Positions 5,703-13,183 are shown, counted from the stretch's first letter. The stretch is 13,756 nt of DNA from Victivallales bacterium (GCA_017538465.1 JAFYIW010000302.1:1-13756), one strand, 5' to 3'. Notes: generated by a model not told the origin, from the letters alone. Numbers and translations are program-made.

Positions 5703-7010
5703 ATGTCTTCCGATACTTTCACCAAGCCATCCGTGCGTTCGGCGCTGGCGCTTTTCACCCCGCTACTGCTCATATATTGCCTTAGCTACTTCCAGCGCAC
5801 CGGCATTCCAGGAACCATCTTCACCCAACTCCAGACCGACGCCGGACTGGACGCAGTGCAAATCTCCCTCATCAGTTTCTCCTACATCTGGGTCTATGCA
5901 CTATCCCAGGTCTTCATCGGACTGCTGGTGGACAAATATGGCGGGGTCCGCGTCATCCTCGTCGGCGGAGTGGTGCTAATCGCGGGCAGCGTGATTTTCC
6001 CCTGTGCAAAAACGCCATCCATGATGTATCTGGGACGCGTGCTGACCGGGCTTGGCTCGGGGACGGTCTTCCTAAGCATTCTAAAGGTGCTTGACCTCTG
6101 GTTCGACCGCAGACACTATTCCACGGCTCTGGGCATCCTCTATTTCTCCGCCTATTCCGGCGGCATTCTCGGCACGATGCCCTTCGCCTGGTGCTGCCGA
6201 CACTTCGCCTGGCGCAACATCCTGCTGGTCATCGCGGCGGTCACTTTCGTGGCATACGTCTGCGTGACGGTCTTCGCGGCACGCCACAAACTGCCGCCCC
6301 CCGCCAAGACACCGCTCTCGTTGCGGCCGCTGCTGAAGCTCATTCGAAATCGCAACACCTGGAAGGTGTCCTTCGCCAGCAACATGGTCTTCGCCAACTA
6401 CTTCGTCCTGCAGACCGTCTTCGGAATGAAATTCCTGCAGGACTTCTGCGGACTCTCCGCCACGGCGGCCTCTTGGGTCATCCTTGCCATGACGGTGGCC
6501 AGCACCATTTGCGCATCGTGCCTCGGCCTGGTCTGCCGACTCTTCGACAATCGCCGGCGGCCTCCGCTCATCGTCACCGCCGGACTCAATCTCTTTGTGG
6601 TATTGTTCCTGATGACCGCCATCGCCCTGCATGCGTCGGCCTGGCTCTTCGCCATCGGATATGTCCTGTGTGCCTTCTCATCATGCCTTAACGGCAATGG
6701 CGTGATGATGATTCAGGAAATCAACTCCAGGGACATGGCGGCGCTGGCCCCCGCATTCACCAACATGGTCGCCTATTTGCTGGTAACGATGCTTACCATC
6801 CCTCTCGGCGTGTGCCTGGAGGCCTTCCCGCATCACATCGGCCCCAGCGGCGGAGAAGTCTATGCGCCAGCCGCCTATCTGACGGTCTTCGGCATCATGG
6901 CATGCCTGACGATGCTCAGCCTGGCCGTCGCATGGATGCTCCCGGAAACCCACGGCAAATATCTTGGGGAAAAGTCGGACAATGACATCCCCGCAGACAT
7001 GGGTGAGTAG
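5703..7010 (+). CDS. Major facilitator superfamily transporter
   Basis: The 435-residue protein is strongly hydrophobic, with about twelve membrane segments and both ends predicted in the cytoplasm. The loop between segments 2 and 3 reads GLLVDKYGGVRV (73-84), the MFS motif A (G-x-L-x-D-x-x-G-x-R). GRVLTGLGSGTVFLSILKVL (111-130) corresponds to the conserved fourth segment, and the central loop after segment 6 holds KLIRNRNTWK. Together this resembles MFS permeases for organic acids and sugar acids, but the substrate is not visible. It begins 55 bases after the SIS gene on the same strand, and probably shares its promoter. By position it imports the substrate of the kinase and isomerases. No Shine-Dalgarno is present. 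The gene ends 15 bases from a convergent gene. Confidence 0.93.
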   Translation: MSSDTFTKPSVRSALALFTPLLLIYCLSYFQRTGIPGTIFTQLQTDAGLDAVQISLISFSYIWVYALSQVFIGLLVDKYGGVRVILVGGVVLIAGSVIFPCAKTPSMMYLGRVLTGLGSGTVFLSILKVLDLWFDRRHYSTALGILYFSAYSGGILGTMPFAWCCRHFAWRNILLVIAAVTFVAYVCVTVFAARHKLPPPAKTPLSLRPLLKLIRNRNTWKVSFASNMVFANYFVLQTVFGMKFLQDFCGLSATAASWVILAMTVASTICASCLGLVCRLFDNRRRPPLIVTAGLNLFVVLFLMTAIALHASAWLFAIGYVLCAFSSCLNGNGVMMIQEINSRDMAALAPAFTNMVAYLLVTMLTIPLGVCLEAFPHHIGPSGGEVYAPAAYLTVFGIMACLTMLSLAVAWMLPETHGKYLGEKSDNDIPADMGE

Positions 7011-7025
7011 TTTGAATTCGGGAAA

Positions 7026-7898
7026 TCATATACTAGTGGAATTCATCAAGGCGATGCCGAAAAGGAGCAACGTCAATCCGATGGCTTCCAGGCGGGTAAG
7101 ACATTCTCTGCGGGCGACACGGCTGTAGAGTCGCATCAGCAGGATACAGGTCCCCACGGCAACGGGATAGGCGAGACCAGAGGCATTCTGGCGCTCCAGA
7201 CTGTCGCTAGCACGGTAGAGCAGAAATTGCCCGCCCGCCACCACGATCCCGTAAACTGCGCCCAACCAGGAGAAACGATATCTTTCGCGACGCATCAGCA
7301 ATACAACCCACCAGGCTAGACCAGCCAGGCTATAAAGGGGCACGCGCCATGTCAGGGCCTCCAGACTCAAACCCAAATGCCCTGGAATCAACGTCAACGT
7401 CTGCGAGACACCATTCAACAACATTGCGCCAAGTGCCAGCAACAGATAAAAACGACTCTTTGCCCTGTCCGTGCCCGCAGAACCAGCACCAATCAAAGCA
7501 ATTGCTCCCAACATTGCCGCTAGCCCGATGTAAGGCCAGACGCCTGGACGATTGCCAAAGAAAATTACCCCGCCCAAAAAGGGAATCACCATTGCAGACT
7601 GAGCCAGCGACCACGCCACCCCATGACCGCCACGTTGCATCGCCAGGTAGAGCGCCAAGAATCCGAACTGACCGAAGAACGCGGCGGATAGCGCGCATCC
7701 ACCCGTCAACGCGACCTCGCGGGCTGGTGCGGCAACTGGGCATCCCACTGTCCACGCGGTGACAGCAAAGACTAGCGAGTAGGACGCCATGAACGGCACG
7801 AAACTCCCGTCGTCGCGCTGTGATGCTTGGCTATAAAGGATACCCACCAACGTCCAGACGACGCCAGTAGCCAGGCAAAACATCAGTCCAGGGAGCAT
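7026..7898 (-). CDS. Drug/metabolite transporter (DMT) superfamily permease
   Basis: I chose the ATG at 7898, one base after the stop of the upstream Gfo/Idh gene; the longer frame from 7967 would add a charged, non-membrane stretch that overlaps that gene. The product is 290 residues with about ten predicted membrane segments in two repeated halves, the normal layout for EamA/RhaT-type DMT permeases. The first helix is LPGLMFCLATGVVWTLVGIL (2-21), and the last is LTLLLFGIALMNS near the C-terminus. The 1-base gap and lack of Shine-Dalgarno indicate translational coupling to the Gfo/Idh gene, so the pair probably handles the same sugar or sugar derivative. The specific substrate is unknown; a fucose or rhamnose-type sugar is only a guess from the nearby fucosidase. 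Confidence 0.88.
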   Translation of the reverse strand: MLPGLMFCLATGVVWTLVGILYSQASQRDDGSFVPFMASYSLVFAVTAWTVGCPVAAPAREVALTGGCALSAAFFGQFGFLALYLAMQRGGHGVAWSLAQSAMVIPFLGGVIFFGNRPGVWPYIGLAAMLGAIALIGAGSAGTDRAKSRFYLLLALGAMLLNGVSQTLTLIPGHLGLSLEALTWRVPLYSLAGLAWWVVLLMRRERYRFSWLGAVYGIVVAGGQFLLYRASDSLERQNASGLAYPVAVGTCILLMRLYSRVARRECLTRLEAIGLTLLLFGIALMNSTSI

Positions 7899-7899
7899 C

Positions 7900-9432
7900 T
7901 TATTTGATGGTTTCGAGCCATTGGCGCACCTTTGCAGCGGTTCCGGCAGTATCCTCCATTCCGGCAAAGTCCTCTTCGCGGATAAGTCGCGTCAGCGAGC
8001 GCCCGGCGATACATTCTGGATAGGCGGCGGCGATTTTCCGCGCCATGCGGCAGTTTTCCGCCAGCATGGGGAGGTGCTCCAGCAGGCGATTCGCGGCCTT
8101 GACTATCCGCAGACGTCCCGCCTCGTCAGCCACTTGCGGATAAAGGCGGATGCCCTGCATCACCATATTATAGAGGGTGATTCCACCGGACTGCGAATCC
8201 ATTGGGTAAAGCGCGGTCATGGTCGGAGTGAAATGCCTCGTCAATTCGCGGTCATGTCCGTCAGGGAAGATATGTTCCGCATCGACGTTCGTCGGCCAGC
8301 AGTGTTCATTGTCATGGCGGTATTGCTCGCGCACCTCGGACTTGCGGAAGTCCGGCACCTCGACCGCCGCGCCCCCCTGGGCGCTACTACGGGCGGCCAT
8401 GATACCCGTCAAGGTCACGTCCGCCGCAGAATAGACATTCCAGGGCGCAGGTTCGCCAGTCAGAATCTCGCGGGCGAAGTAGTACAATTCCCAGAAGTCC
8501 CCGCCGCCATGGCCGGTGGACTCGGCAAGTTCCGCCAGTTCTGGCCATTCGGCCTTGATGGGCAGAGTTATCCCGCCGCCACAGCCGCCCACGCGAATCC
8601 ACAGCTCTCCCATCTTGTCCGCGCCCGCCTTCGTGCCCCAGATGCGCCCGGAGGAGTGGTAGTCGTTGGTAGTGCTACCCATCAGATTCCGCATCACGCC
8701 GCCATTCGACATCTGGATCATCGACGGGAAGGCCGTGGCGCTCCGGCAACCCTCCAGATACCCGTCCAGCGTGACGGAACAGGGCATTGCCGAGACACTT
8801 ACGGGGCGCAGTCCCGTGATGTTCATGACGGGTCCCAGCGAGTGTGTGTTGTAGTAGTGGTAGTTGAGCATGGAACGCCAGGCGTGCGCTGTCCAGCCCG
8901 GCTCGACGGGCAAGCCGTTGTCCACATTGTAGGCGTAGGAGAGCGTACGGCATTCGTGGACATAGTCGTATTCGGCATACATGAAGTCGCCGAAGAAACC
9001 CTCCTGCCAGAGTTTGCGAAGATACATGTTCTCGCGGGAAAAGGGGTAGTTCTCCAGTAGGTTATAGACCTTGCCACTCTTCTCGACAGCATCCACCACC
9101 GCCACGCCTTCGGCCGGCGTGAAGAAACTGGTCACCTCGCACATTATGTGCTTGCCAGCCGACAGCGCCTTGAGCGTATGAGTCGCGTGTCCGCGAAAAT
9201 AAGTCGCGATCAGCACGGCATCGAAGTCCTGCGCGAGAAACTCGTCCTCGTCCTGCGTGACAAAGGCATCGGGAACCATCTTTCGGAAATTCTCGCACAT
9301 GTGCGGATTGATGTCGCATCCGGCGACCACGTCGATGTTCAACGCCGCGGCGGACCGCACGAAATTCAGCCCACGTCCAAGTCCCCAGATGCCCAACTTG
9401 ATGCGGCGGTCGGTGGTGAAAACGCTTGTCAT
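7900..9432 (-). CDS. Gfo/Idh/MocA-family protein, GH109-like
   Basis: From the ATG at 9432 the product has 510 residues. The upstream in-frame ATG at 9462 adds ten residues without support, and the Rossmann fold starts at residue 11. KLGIWGLGRG (12-21) is the NAD(P)-binding glycine motif and Asp40 ends the second strand. The segment that is GKHV..EKP in oxidoreductases reads GKHIMCEVTS (93-102), so the catalytic lysine is replaced by valine. ENYPFSRENM (127-136), YNTHSLGPV (194-202) and GHGGGDF (307-313) resemble landmarks of GH109, NAD-dependent glycosidases that work through transient oxidation of the sugar. A helical tail of roughly 120 residues follows. There is no signal peptide, so it is cytoplasmic. 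It could be a glycosidase or a dehydrogenase; I favour the former moderately. Confidence 0.88.
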   Translation of the reverse strand: MTSVFTTDRRIKLGIWGLGRGLNFVRSAAALNIDVVAGCDINPHMCENFRKMVPDAFVTQDEDEFLAQDFDAVLIATYFRGHATHTLKALSAGKHIMCEVTSFFTPAEGVAVVDAVEKSGKVYNLLENYPFSRENMYLRKLWQEGFFGDFMYAEYDYVHECRTLSYAYNVDNGLPVEPGWTAHAWRSMLNYHYYNTHSLGPVMNITGLRPVSVSAMPCSVTLDGYLEGCRSATAFPSMIQMSNGGVMRNLMGSTTNDYHSSGRIWGTKAGADKMGELWIRVGGCGGGITLPIKAEWPELAELAESTGHGGGDFWELYYFAREILTGEPAPWNVYSAADVTLTGIMAARSSAQGGAAVEVPDFRKSEVREQYRHDNEHCWPTNVDAEHIFPDGHDRELTRHFTPTMTALYPMDSQSGGITLYNMVMQGIRLYPQVADEAGRLRIVKAANRLLEHLPMLAENCRMARKIAAAYPECIAGRSLTRLIREEDFAGMEDTAGTAAKVRQWLETIK

Positions 9433-9557
9433 AAACGGTGGAATGCAGAGGAGGGAAACCATGGAAAAACGGGAAATGCTCTACACATACTATAAATGAA
9501 GAGATGCATACCTGCGAAAAAGACCTGGGGGAATAAAACGATATTATTTCTATGCTA
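9433..9557. other. Non-coding leader between Gfo/Idh gene and repeat element
   Basis: No gene of normal size is seen. On the minus strand TATAGT (9494-9489) is a fair -10 element about 57 bases before the Gfo/Idh ATG, with no convincing -35. On the plus strand AGGAGGG (9449-9455) lies five bases before an ATG at 9461 that opens a twelve-codon frame (MEKREMLYTYYK) ending at 9499. That is an excellent ribosome-binding site for a very small peptide, but nothing shows it is expressed. Confidence 0.35.
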
Positions 9558-9841
9558 CTGTCCGGTAAAATTTCCCGCGAAACACGCGAAATGCACGAAA
9601 GGAACCTGTCCATGGTGTCGAAGGGCAAAACTGCGACGGCCTGTCCCCGGCGCGGCACGAAGTGACGCGCGGGGGCATCCGGGGGACGGCGGCGGAAAGG
9701 GAAGCTTTCCAGGCGGCGCGCACCCGGATGGCCTGGCGGACCGCACGGCGGGACGCCGGGGCTGGCTGCGGACTTTTTCGCGCATTTCGCGTGTTCCGCG
9801 GGAAAAATGTGCGCATTACGCCTAGTGTTTTTACCGGACAG
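9558..9841. mobile_element. MITE-like palindromic element with terminal and inner inverted repeats
   Basis: The ends are a perfect 13-bp inverted repeat: CTGTCCGGTAAAA (9558-9570) and TTTTACCGGACAG (9829-9841). Immediately inside lie 24-base arms (9571-9594 and 9782-9805) that match in 23 positions. On the right side 23 unpaired bases (9806-9828) separate the two arm pairs. Nested stems continue in the core: CCCCGGCG (9645-9652) with CGCCGGGG (9754-9761), CATCCGGG (9676-9683) with CCCGGATG (9723-9730), and GGAAAG with CTTTCC (9694-9710). Outside the ends, TTATTTCTAT (9544-9553) and TTATTCCTAT (9847-9856) are imperfect direct repeats. No transposase lies inside. It may be a non-autonomous transposable element, a repeat family such as a large REP-like palindrome, or the source of a structured RNA. 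The family is not one I can name. Confidence 0.7.
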
Positions 9842-10041
9842 CAATGTTATTCCTATAAAACATGGAAAAGCCATTTGCCCTCCAATAGCCAAAGAACTCC
9901 CTGGCACTCCATGTGCGCTTCGCCGACAATTCGCAGAGGAAAGGACCACTTCAAAATTTGCTCTTCCGCACCGCAAGTGCATTTTAAGGTGTTACTTTAA
10001 GCTTTGCGTTTTCAACAACCAGCTATCACCAAGGATTAAAA
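9842..10041 (+). promoter_or_regulatory. Upstream region of the fucosidase gene
   Basis: There is no gene in these 200 bases. A ribosome-binding site, AAGGA (10031-10035), lies six bases before the fucosidase ATG. TTAAGGTGTTACTTTAA (9984-10000) is a 17-base imperfect palindrome with six of eight pairs matching, a possible operator. No clear -35/-10 pair is seen; the best is TTGCTC near 9958 with TTTTAA near 9982, both weak. Confidence 0.4.
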
Positions 10042-11436
10042 ATGGCCAAACTCACCAGCAAGAAAACCGCCGCCAGAAAAGTTTCCGCCGCCGCACCATA
10101 CGGGCATGGCGACCTCTCGTGGTTCACGCACGACCGTTTCGGAATGTTCATCCACTGGGGACTCTACTCGATGCCCGCCCGACACGAGTGGATCCGCAAC
10201 TACGAACGCATCACCGACGAGGACTACCAAATCTACTTCGACCTCTTCAACCCCGACCTCTTCGACCCGAAGGCCTGGGCGAAAACCGCCCGCGAGGCGG
10301 GAATGAAATACCTCGTGATCACCACCAAGCACCACGAGGGCTTCTGCCTCTGGGACACCAAATACACCGACTACAAAATCACCAACACGCCCTTCGGAAG
10401 GGATGCCATCCGCGAGGTCGTGGACGCCTTCCGCGCCGAGGGCATCCACATCGGATTCTACTACTCGTTGATTGATTGGCACCATCCCGATTTCATCGTG
10501 GATGGCCTCCACCCCCTCGCCTTCCATGACCGCGAGAAGCTCAACAAAGGCCGCGACATGAAGCGCTATGCCAAATACATGCGCGACCAGGTGACCGAGC
10601 TGCTCACCAACTACGGCAAAATCGACATCATGTGGTTCGATTTCTCCTACCCCTGGCGAGAGATGAAGCCCGAGGACCTCAAGTGGAGCCGGAACAACCC
10701 CGCGCGGCACTCCTGGGACGGCAAGGGGCGTGACGAATGGGAGTCCGACAAGCTCATCCGCCTGGTGCGCAAACTCCAGCCGAAAATCGTGATCGACAAC
10801 CGCGTGGACATTCCCGAGGCAGGCGACATCATCACCCCGGAGCAGTACACGCCCGACGCGCCGCTGACCCACGCCGACGGCTCGCCCGCCGCCTGGGAGG
10901 GCTGCCAGACCTTCTCCGGCTCCTGGGGATACTACCGCGACGAACTGTGCTGGAAGACCACCAAGCAGTGCATCGACATGCTCATCAACCACGTCTCCCG
11001 CGGCGGAAACCTCATCATGAACGTCGGCCCCACCTCACGCGGATATTTTGACGGACGCGCGATGGAACGCCTCGCCGGCTACGCCAAGTGGATGAAATAC
11101 AACTCCCGTAGCATCTACGGTTGCGGTCCCGCCCCCAAGGGCTTCGTGGAGCCCGTGGACTCCCGCTACACCTACAACCCGGAGACCAAGCGCCTCTATC
11201 TGCATCTCCAGAACTGGCCTTTCAAACACATCCAGCTGCCCGGCCTCGCCGGAAAGGTGCGCTACACCCAGTTCCTCCACGACGGCTCGGAGCTGCATTT
11301 CCGCGAGTCCGGCGACGGCAAGGCCGTCCATGCCGCGCTCAATGCAACCTCGCCGAAAGGCGCCGTCACCATCGAACTGCCGGTCCAGCAGCCGGACGTG
11401 GAAGTGCCCGTCATCGAAATCTTCCTGAAAGAATAG
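10042..11436 (+). CDS. GH29 alpha-L-fucosidase, cytoplasmic
   Basis: This 464-residue protein is a glycoside hydrolase of family 29, a retaining enzyme that removes alpha-linked L-fucose. FGMFIHWGLYS (33-43) begins the catalytic (beta/alpha) barrel. TTKHHEGFCLWD (94-105) contains the paired histidines that contact fucose. KIDIMWFDF (193-201) places the nucleophile at Asp200, and the ITPEQYTP segment (264-271) offers Glu267 as acid/base candidate. SWGY (294-297) and GNLIMNVGP (322-330) are further family marks; residues from about 375 form the C-terminal beta domain. The N-terminus is basic but lacks a hydrophobic signal, so the enzyme probably acts on imported fucosides or oligosaccharides in the cytoplasm. 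The start has a ribosome-binding site AAGGA. It is probably transcribed alone, downstream of the palindromic element. Confidence 0.95.
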   Translation: MAKLTSKKTAARKVSAAAPYGHGDLSWFTHDRFGMFIHWGLYSMPARHEWIRNYERITDEDYQIYFDLFNPDLFDPKAWAKTAREAGMKYLVITTKHHEGFCLWDTKYTDYKITNTPFGRDAIREVVDAFRAEGIHIGFYYSLIDWHHPDFIVDGLHPLAFHDREKLNKGRDMKRYAKYMRDQVTELLTNYGKIDIMWFDFSYPWREMKPEDLKWSRNNPARHSWDGKGRDEWESDKLIRLVRKLQPKIVIDNRVDIPEAGDIITPEQYTPDAPLTHADGSPAAWEGCQTFSGSWGYYRDELCWKTTKQCIDMLINHVSRGGNLIMNVGPTSRGYFDGRAMERLAGYAKWMKYNSRSIYGCGPAPKGFVEPVDSRYTYNPETKRLYLHLQNWPFKHIQLPGLAGKVRYTQFLHDGSELHFRESGDGKAVHAALNATSPKGAVTIELPVQQPDVEVPVIEIFLKE

Positions 11437-11538
11437 GCTCTGTTCCCCGCGAGGATGCCCAACTGCGAAAAATACACTTTCCGTTTTGTCTTTTTTGTGT
11501 CCGCCTCGAAATCTTTCTAACCCATCCTCCATAACGCC

Positions 11539-13002
11539 ATGAAACGCATCCATCACATTCTCTCCATGCTCCTGCTCTCCACGCTCTGCGCAATTACCCT
11601 GATTGGCTATGGCAAAGGCTCCGGAGACGAAGAAGACCGTGCCACTTCTTCTTCCAAAAAGAGAAAAGGGGAAAAGAAGCATCCCGCCGTGGTGGCCTTT
11701 GGGCAGTTTGTCGAAGCGATAGCCCAGAAAGACTTTGACAGGATGTGTGAATTCATGCCAGAAAATGTACAGAAAAGAGCAAAAAAGGCAAAGAAAGAAC
11801 TCTCTCCAAAAGAATATTGGAAAAACTCCCCTAAATTTGGCACGGTTCAGTCTGTGCTGGAAATTGAAGAAGATGAAGTCCTGATCGTCTGCGAGGCCGA
11901 GATGGGCCCTGAAAGCGGTCTGGCGGATGTCACGATGAAGCAAGAAAACGGGAAATGGATCATTGAGGATATAGATCGGCATAAAACTCCGGAGGAAAGA
12001 AGACAACAGATATGCGCGAATTCCCTCAAGCAGGTCGCGCTGTCCTTGTATATTTATGCAAATGACTACGATGATTTTTTACCGAACTCCTTGGATGAGA
12101 TTGACTATGCCGAGATGCCTAGGAGTTGCACGTGTGACGGCAAGACCGTCCCATACGTCCTGCAACCGGAGGTGGCCGGGAAGACCATGACGGTGATTCT
12201 CGCGGCAGGCAATGCACCCGCAAAGACGCCGATGGTGGTCTGCAGAAACCATCAGGGCGCCGAGGTGGTCGCCTATCTTGACGGCCACGTAGGGGTGGTT
12301 CACAAGGAATCCCGTGCCACGGGAGACGATACCGCTCCTACCGAGGGGAAGAGCAAAGGGAGGAGAAAGCATCCCGCCTCCGGAAAAGGAAAGAAAGGCG
12401 AGCATCCCGCCGTGGTGGCTTTCAAGGGATTCGCCAAGGCGGTGGCCGAGAAAGACATCGACAAGATGTTCGACTATCTGCCGGCGAAGATGCAGGGAAG
12501 GAAGGAAGAAGCAAACGAAAAGGTTTTTGACAGTCTTCCCAGTTTTGGGGAAATCAAGTCTGTGGAGGAGAAGGGGGAAGATGAAGTCCTGATCGTCTGC
12601 GAGGTCAAAGAGGGCCCTGAAAGCGGTCTGGCGGATGTCACGATGAAGAAAGAAAACGGGAAATGGGGCATTGCGGATATGGGTGAACACGAGGAAAATG
12701 GAGGTTCACCGAAAAAAATGTGCTTCGACAACCTCAAACAGGTCGCGCTGAACTTGATTATGTATTCATGTGTCCACGACGTGTTGCCGAACTCCTTGGA
12801 TGAGATTGACGATGCCGAGATGCCTAGGAGTTGCACGTGTGACGGCAAGACCGCCCCATACGTCCTGTTGCCGGAGTGGGCCGGGAAAGACCCGATTGAG
12901 TGTGTGCACCCATCGACGACGCCATTTGTGGTCTGCAGAAACCACGAGAACTGCGAGGTGGTCGCTTATCTTGACGGCCACGTGGAGATTCATGAAAAAT
13001 AA
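11539..13002 (+). CDS. Secreted tandem-duplicated H-X9-DG (DUF1559-like) protein
   Basis: This 487-residue protein has an N-terminal hydrophobic signal or anchor (about 5-24) and then two tandem copies of one unit (about 48-254 and 289-485), joined by a basic linker (255-288). Each unit starts HPAVVAF and continues through DEVLIVCE and GPESGLADVTMK, a small NTF2-like region by appearance. It then has LKQVALxL..Y, LPNSLDEID, AEMPRSCTCDGKT.PYVL and VVCRNH..EVVAYLDGHV. The last contains an H-X9-DG motif (His238/Asp248 and His469/Asp479), the mark of DUF1559/prepilin-processing-associated proteins that are abundant in Planctomycetes and Lentisphaerae. Those proteins normally start with a type IV prepilin helix, which I do not see here. 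Function is unknown. No Shine-Dalgarno is present. Confidence 0.85.
   Translation: MKRIHHILSMLLLSTLCAITLIGYGKGSGDEEDRATSSSKKRKGEKKHPAVVAFGQFVEAIAQKDFDRMCEFMPENVQKRAKKAKKELSPKEYWKNSPKFGTVQSVLEIEEDEVLIVCEAEMGPESGLADVTMKQENGKWIIEDIDRHKTPEERRQQICANSLKQVALSLYIYANDYDDFLPNSLDEIDYAEMPRSCTCDGKTVPYVLQPEVAGKTMTVILAAGNAPAKTPMVVCRNHQGAEVVAYLDGHVGVVHKESRATGDDTAPTEGKSKGRRKHPASGKGKKGEHPAVVAFKGFAKAVAEKDIDKMFDYLPAKMQGRKEEANEKVFDSLPSFGEIKSVEEKGEDEVLIVCEVKEGPESGLADVTMKKENGKWGIADMGEHEENGGSPKKMCFDNLKQVALNLIMYSCVHDVLPNSLDEIDDAEMPRSCTCDGKTAPYVLLPEWAGKDPIECVHPSTTPFVVCRNHENCEVVAYLDGHVEIHEK
11680..12993 (+). repeat. Tandem duplicated coding unit
   Basis: The two units (11680-12300 and 12403-12993) are duplicates at DNA level. 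The segment coding AEMPRSCTCDGKT is identical over about 40 bases in both (near 12110-12150 and 12820-12860), and GPESGLADVTMK and DEVLIVCE are also nearly base-identical. The parts between are much more divergent, with many substitutions and length differences. Confidence 0.8.
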
Positions 13003-13183
13003 GGGAATGATATACTTTCCTTTGGGAATTTTATATCGTTAACTTGACAACGGTTCAATTTTCGCTTGTTTCGCGGAAATGCGCATTTCAGACGAGAAGT
13101 TTGAATCGGACAACAGAGGAATCGGCTCTATAGTATGGCAACAGACACGTTTCCCGGAGTCATTCCCATCACATTGAATTCCC
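13003..13183. other. Intergenic region before the last gene
   Basis: It holds no open reading frame that I would call a gene. GAAATGCGCATTTC (13076-13089) is a perfect 14-base palindrome, and the bases before it (TTTCGCGGAAATGCGC) use the same vocabulary as the arms of the element at 9558-9841. TTGACA (13044-13049) and TATAGT (13129-13134) are present but not spaced as a promoter. No good terminator is seen for the upstream gene. Confidence 0.35.

Noticed and set aside
7013..7045. TGAATTC ... GAATTCA inverted repeat at the convergent gene ends as bidirectional terminator
   Set aside because: The stem is only seven AT-rich pairs with a 19-base loop and no T-run, so termination cannot be supported.
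7921..9060. 379-codon plus-strand frame opposite the Gfo/Idh gene
   Set aside because: Antisense shadow rich in His, Arg and Gly; no domain.
9496..9825. 109-codon plus-strand frame and opposite-strand frames with FRAFRVFRG-type peptides
   Set aside because: They run through the inverted-repeat element; the peptide repeats come from the CGCG/ATTTC repeat arms and not from a protein.
13003..13035. Possible terminator after the H-X9-DG gene
   Set aside because: Only a four-pair TTCC/GGAA stem precedes TTTT, too weak to call.
13044..13049. TTGACA as -35 element for the last gene
   Set aside because: No -10-like hexamer lies 16-18 bases downstream; the nearest, TATAGT at 13129, is far too distant.
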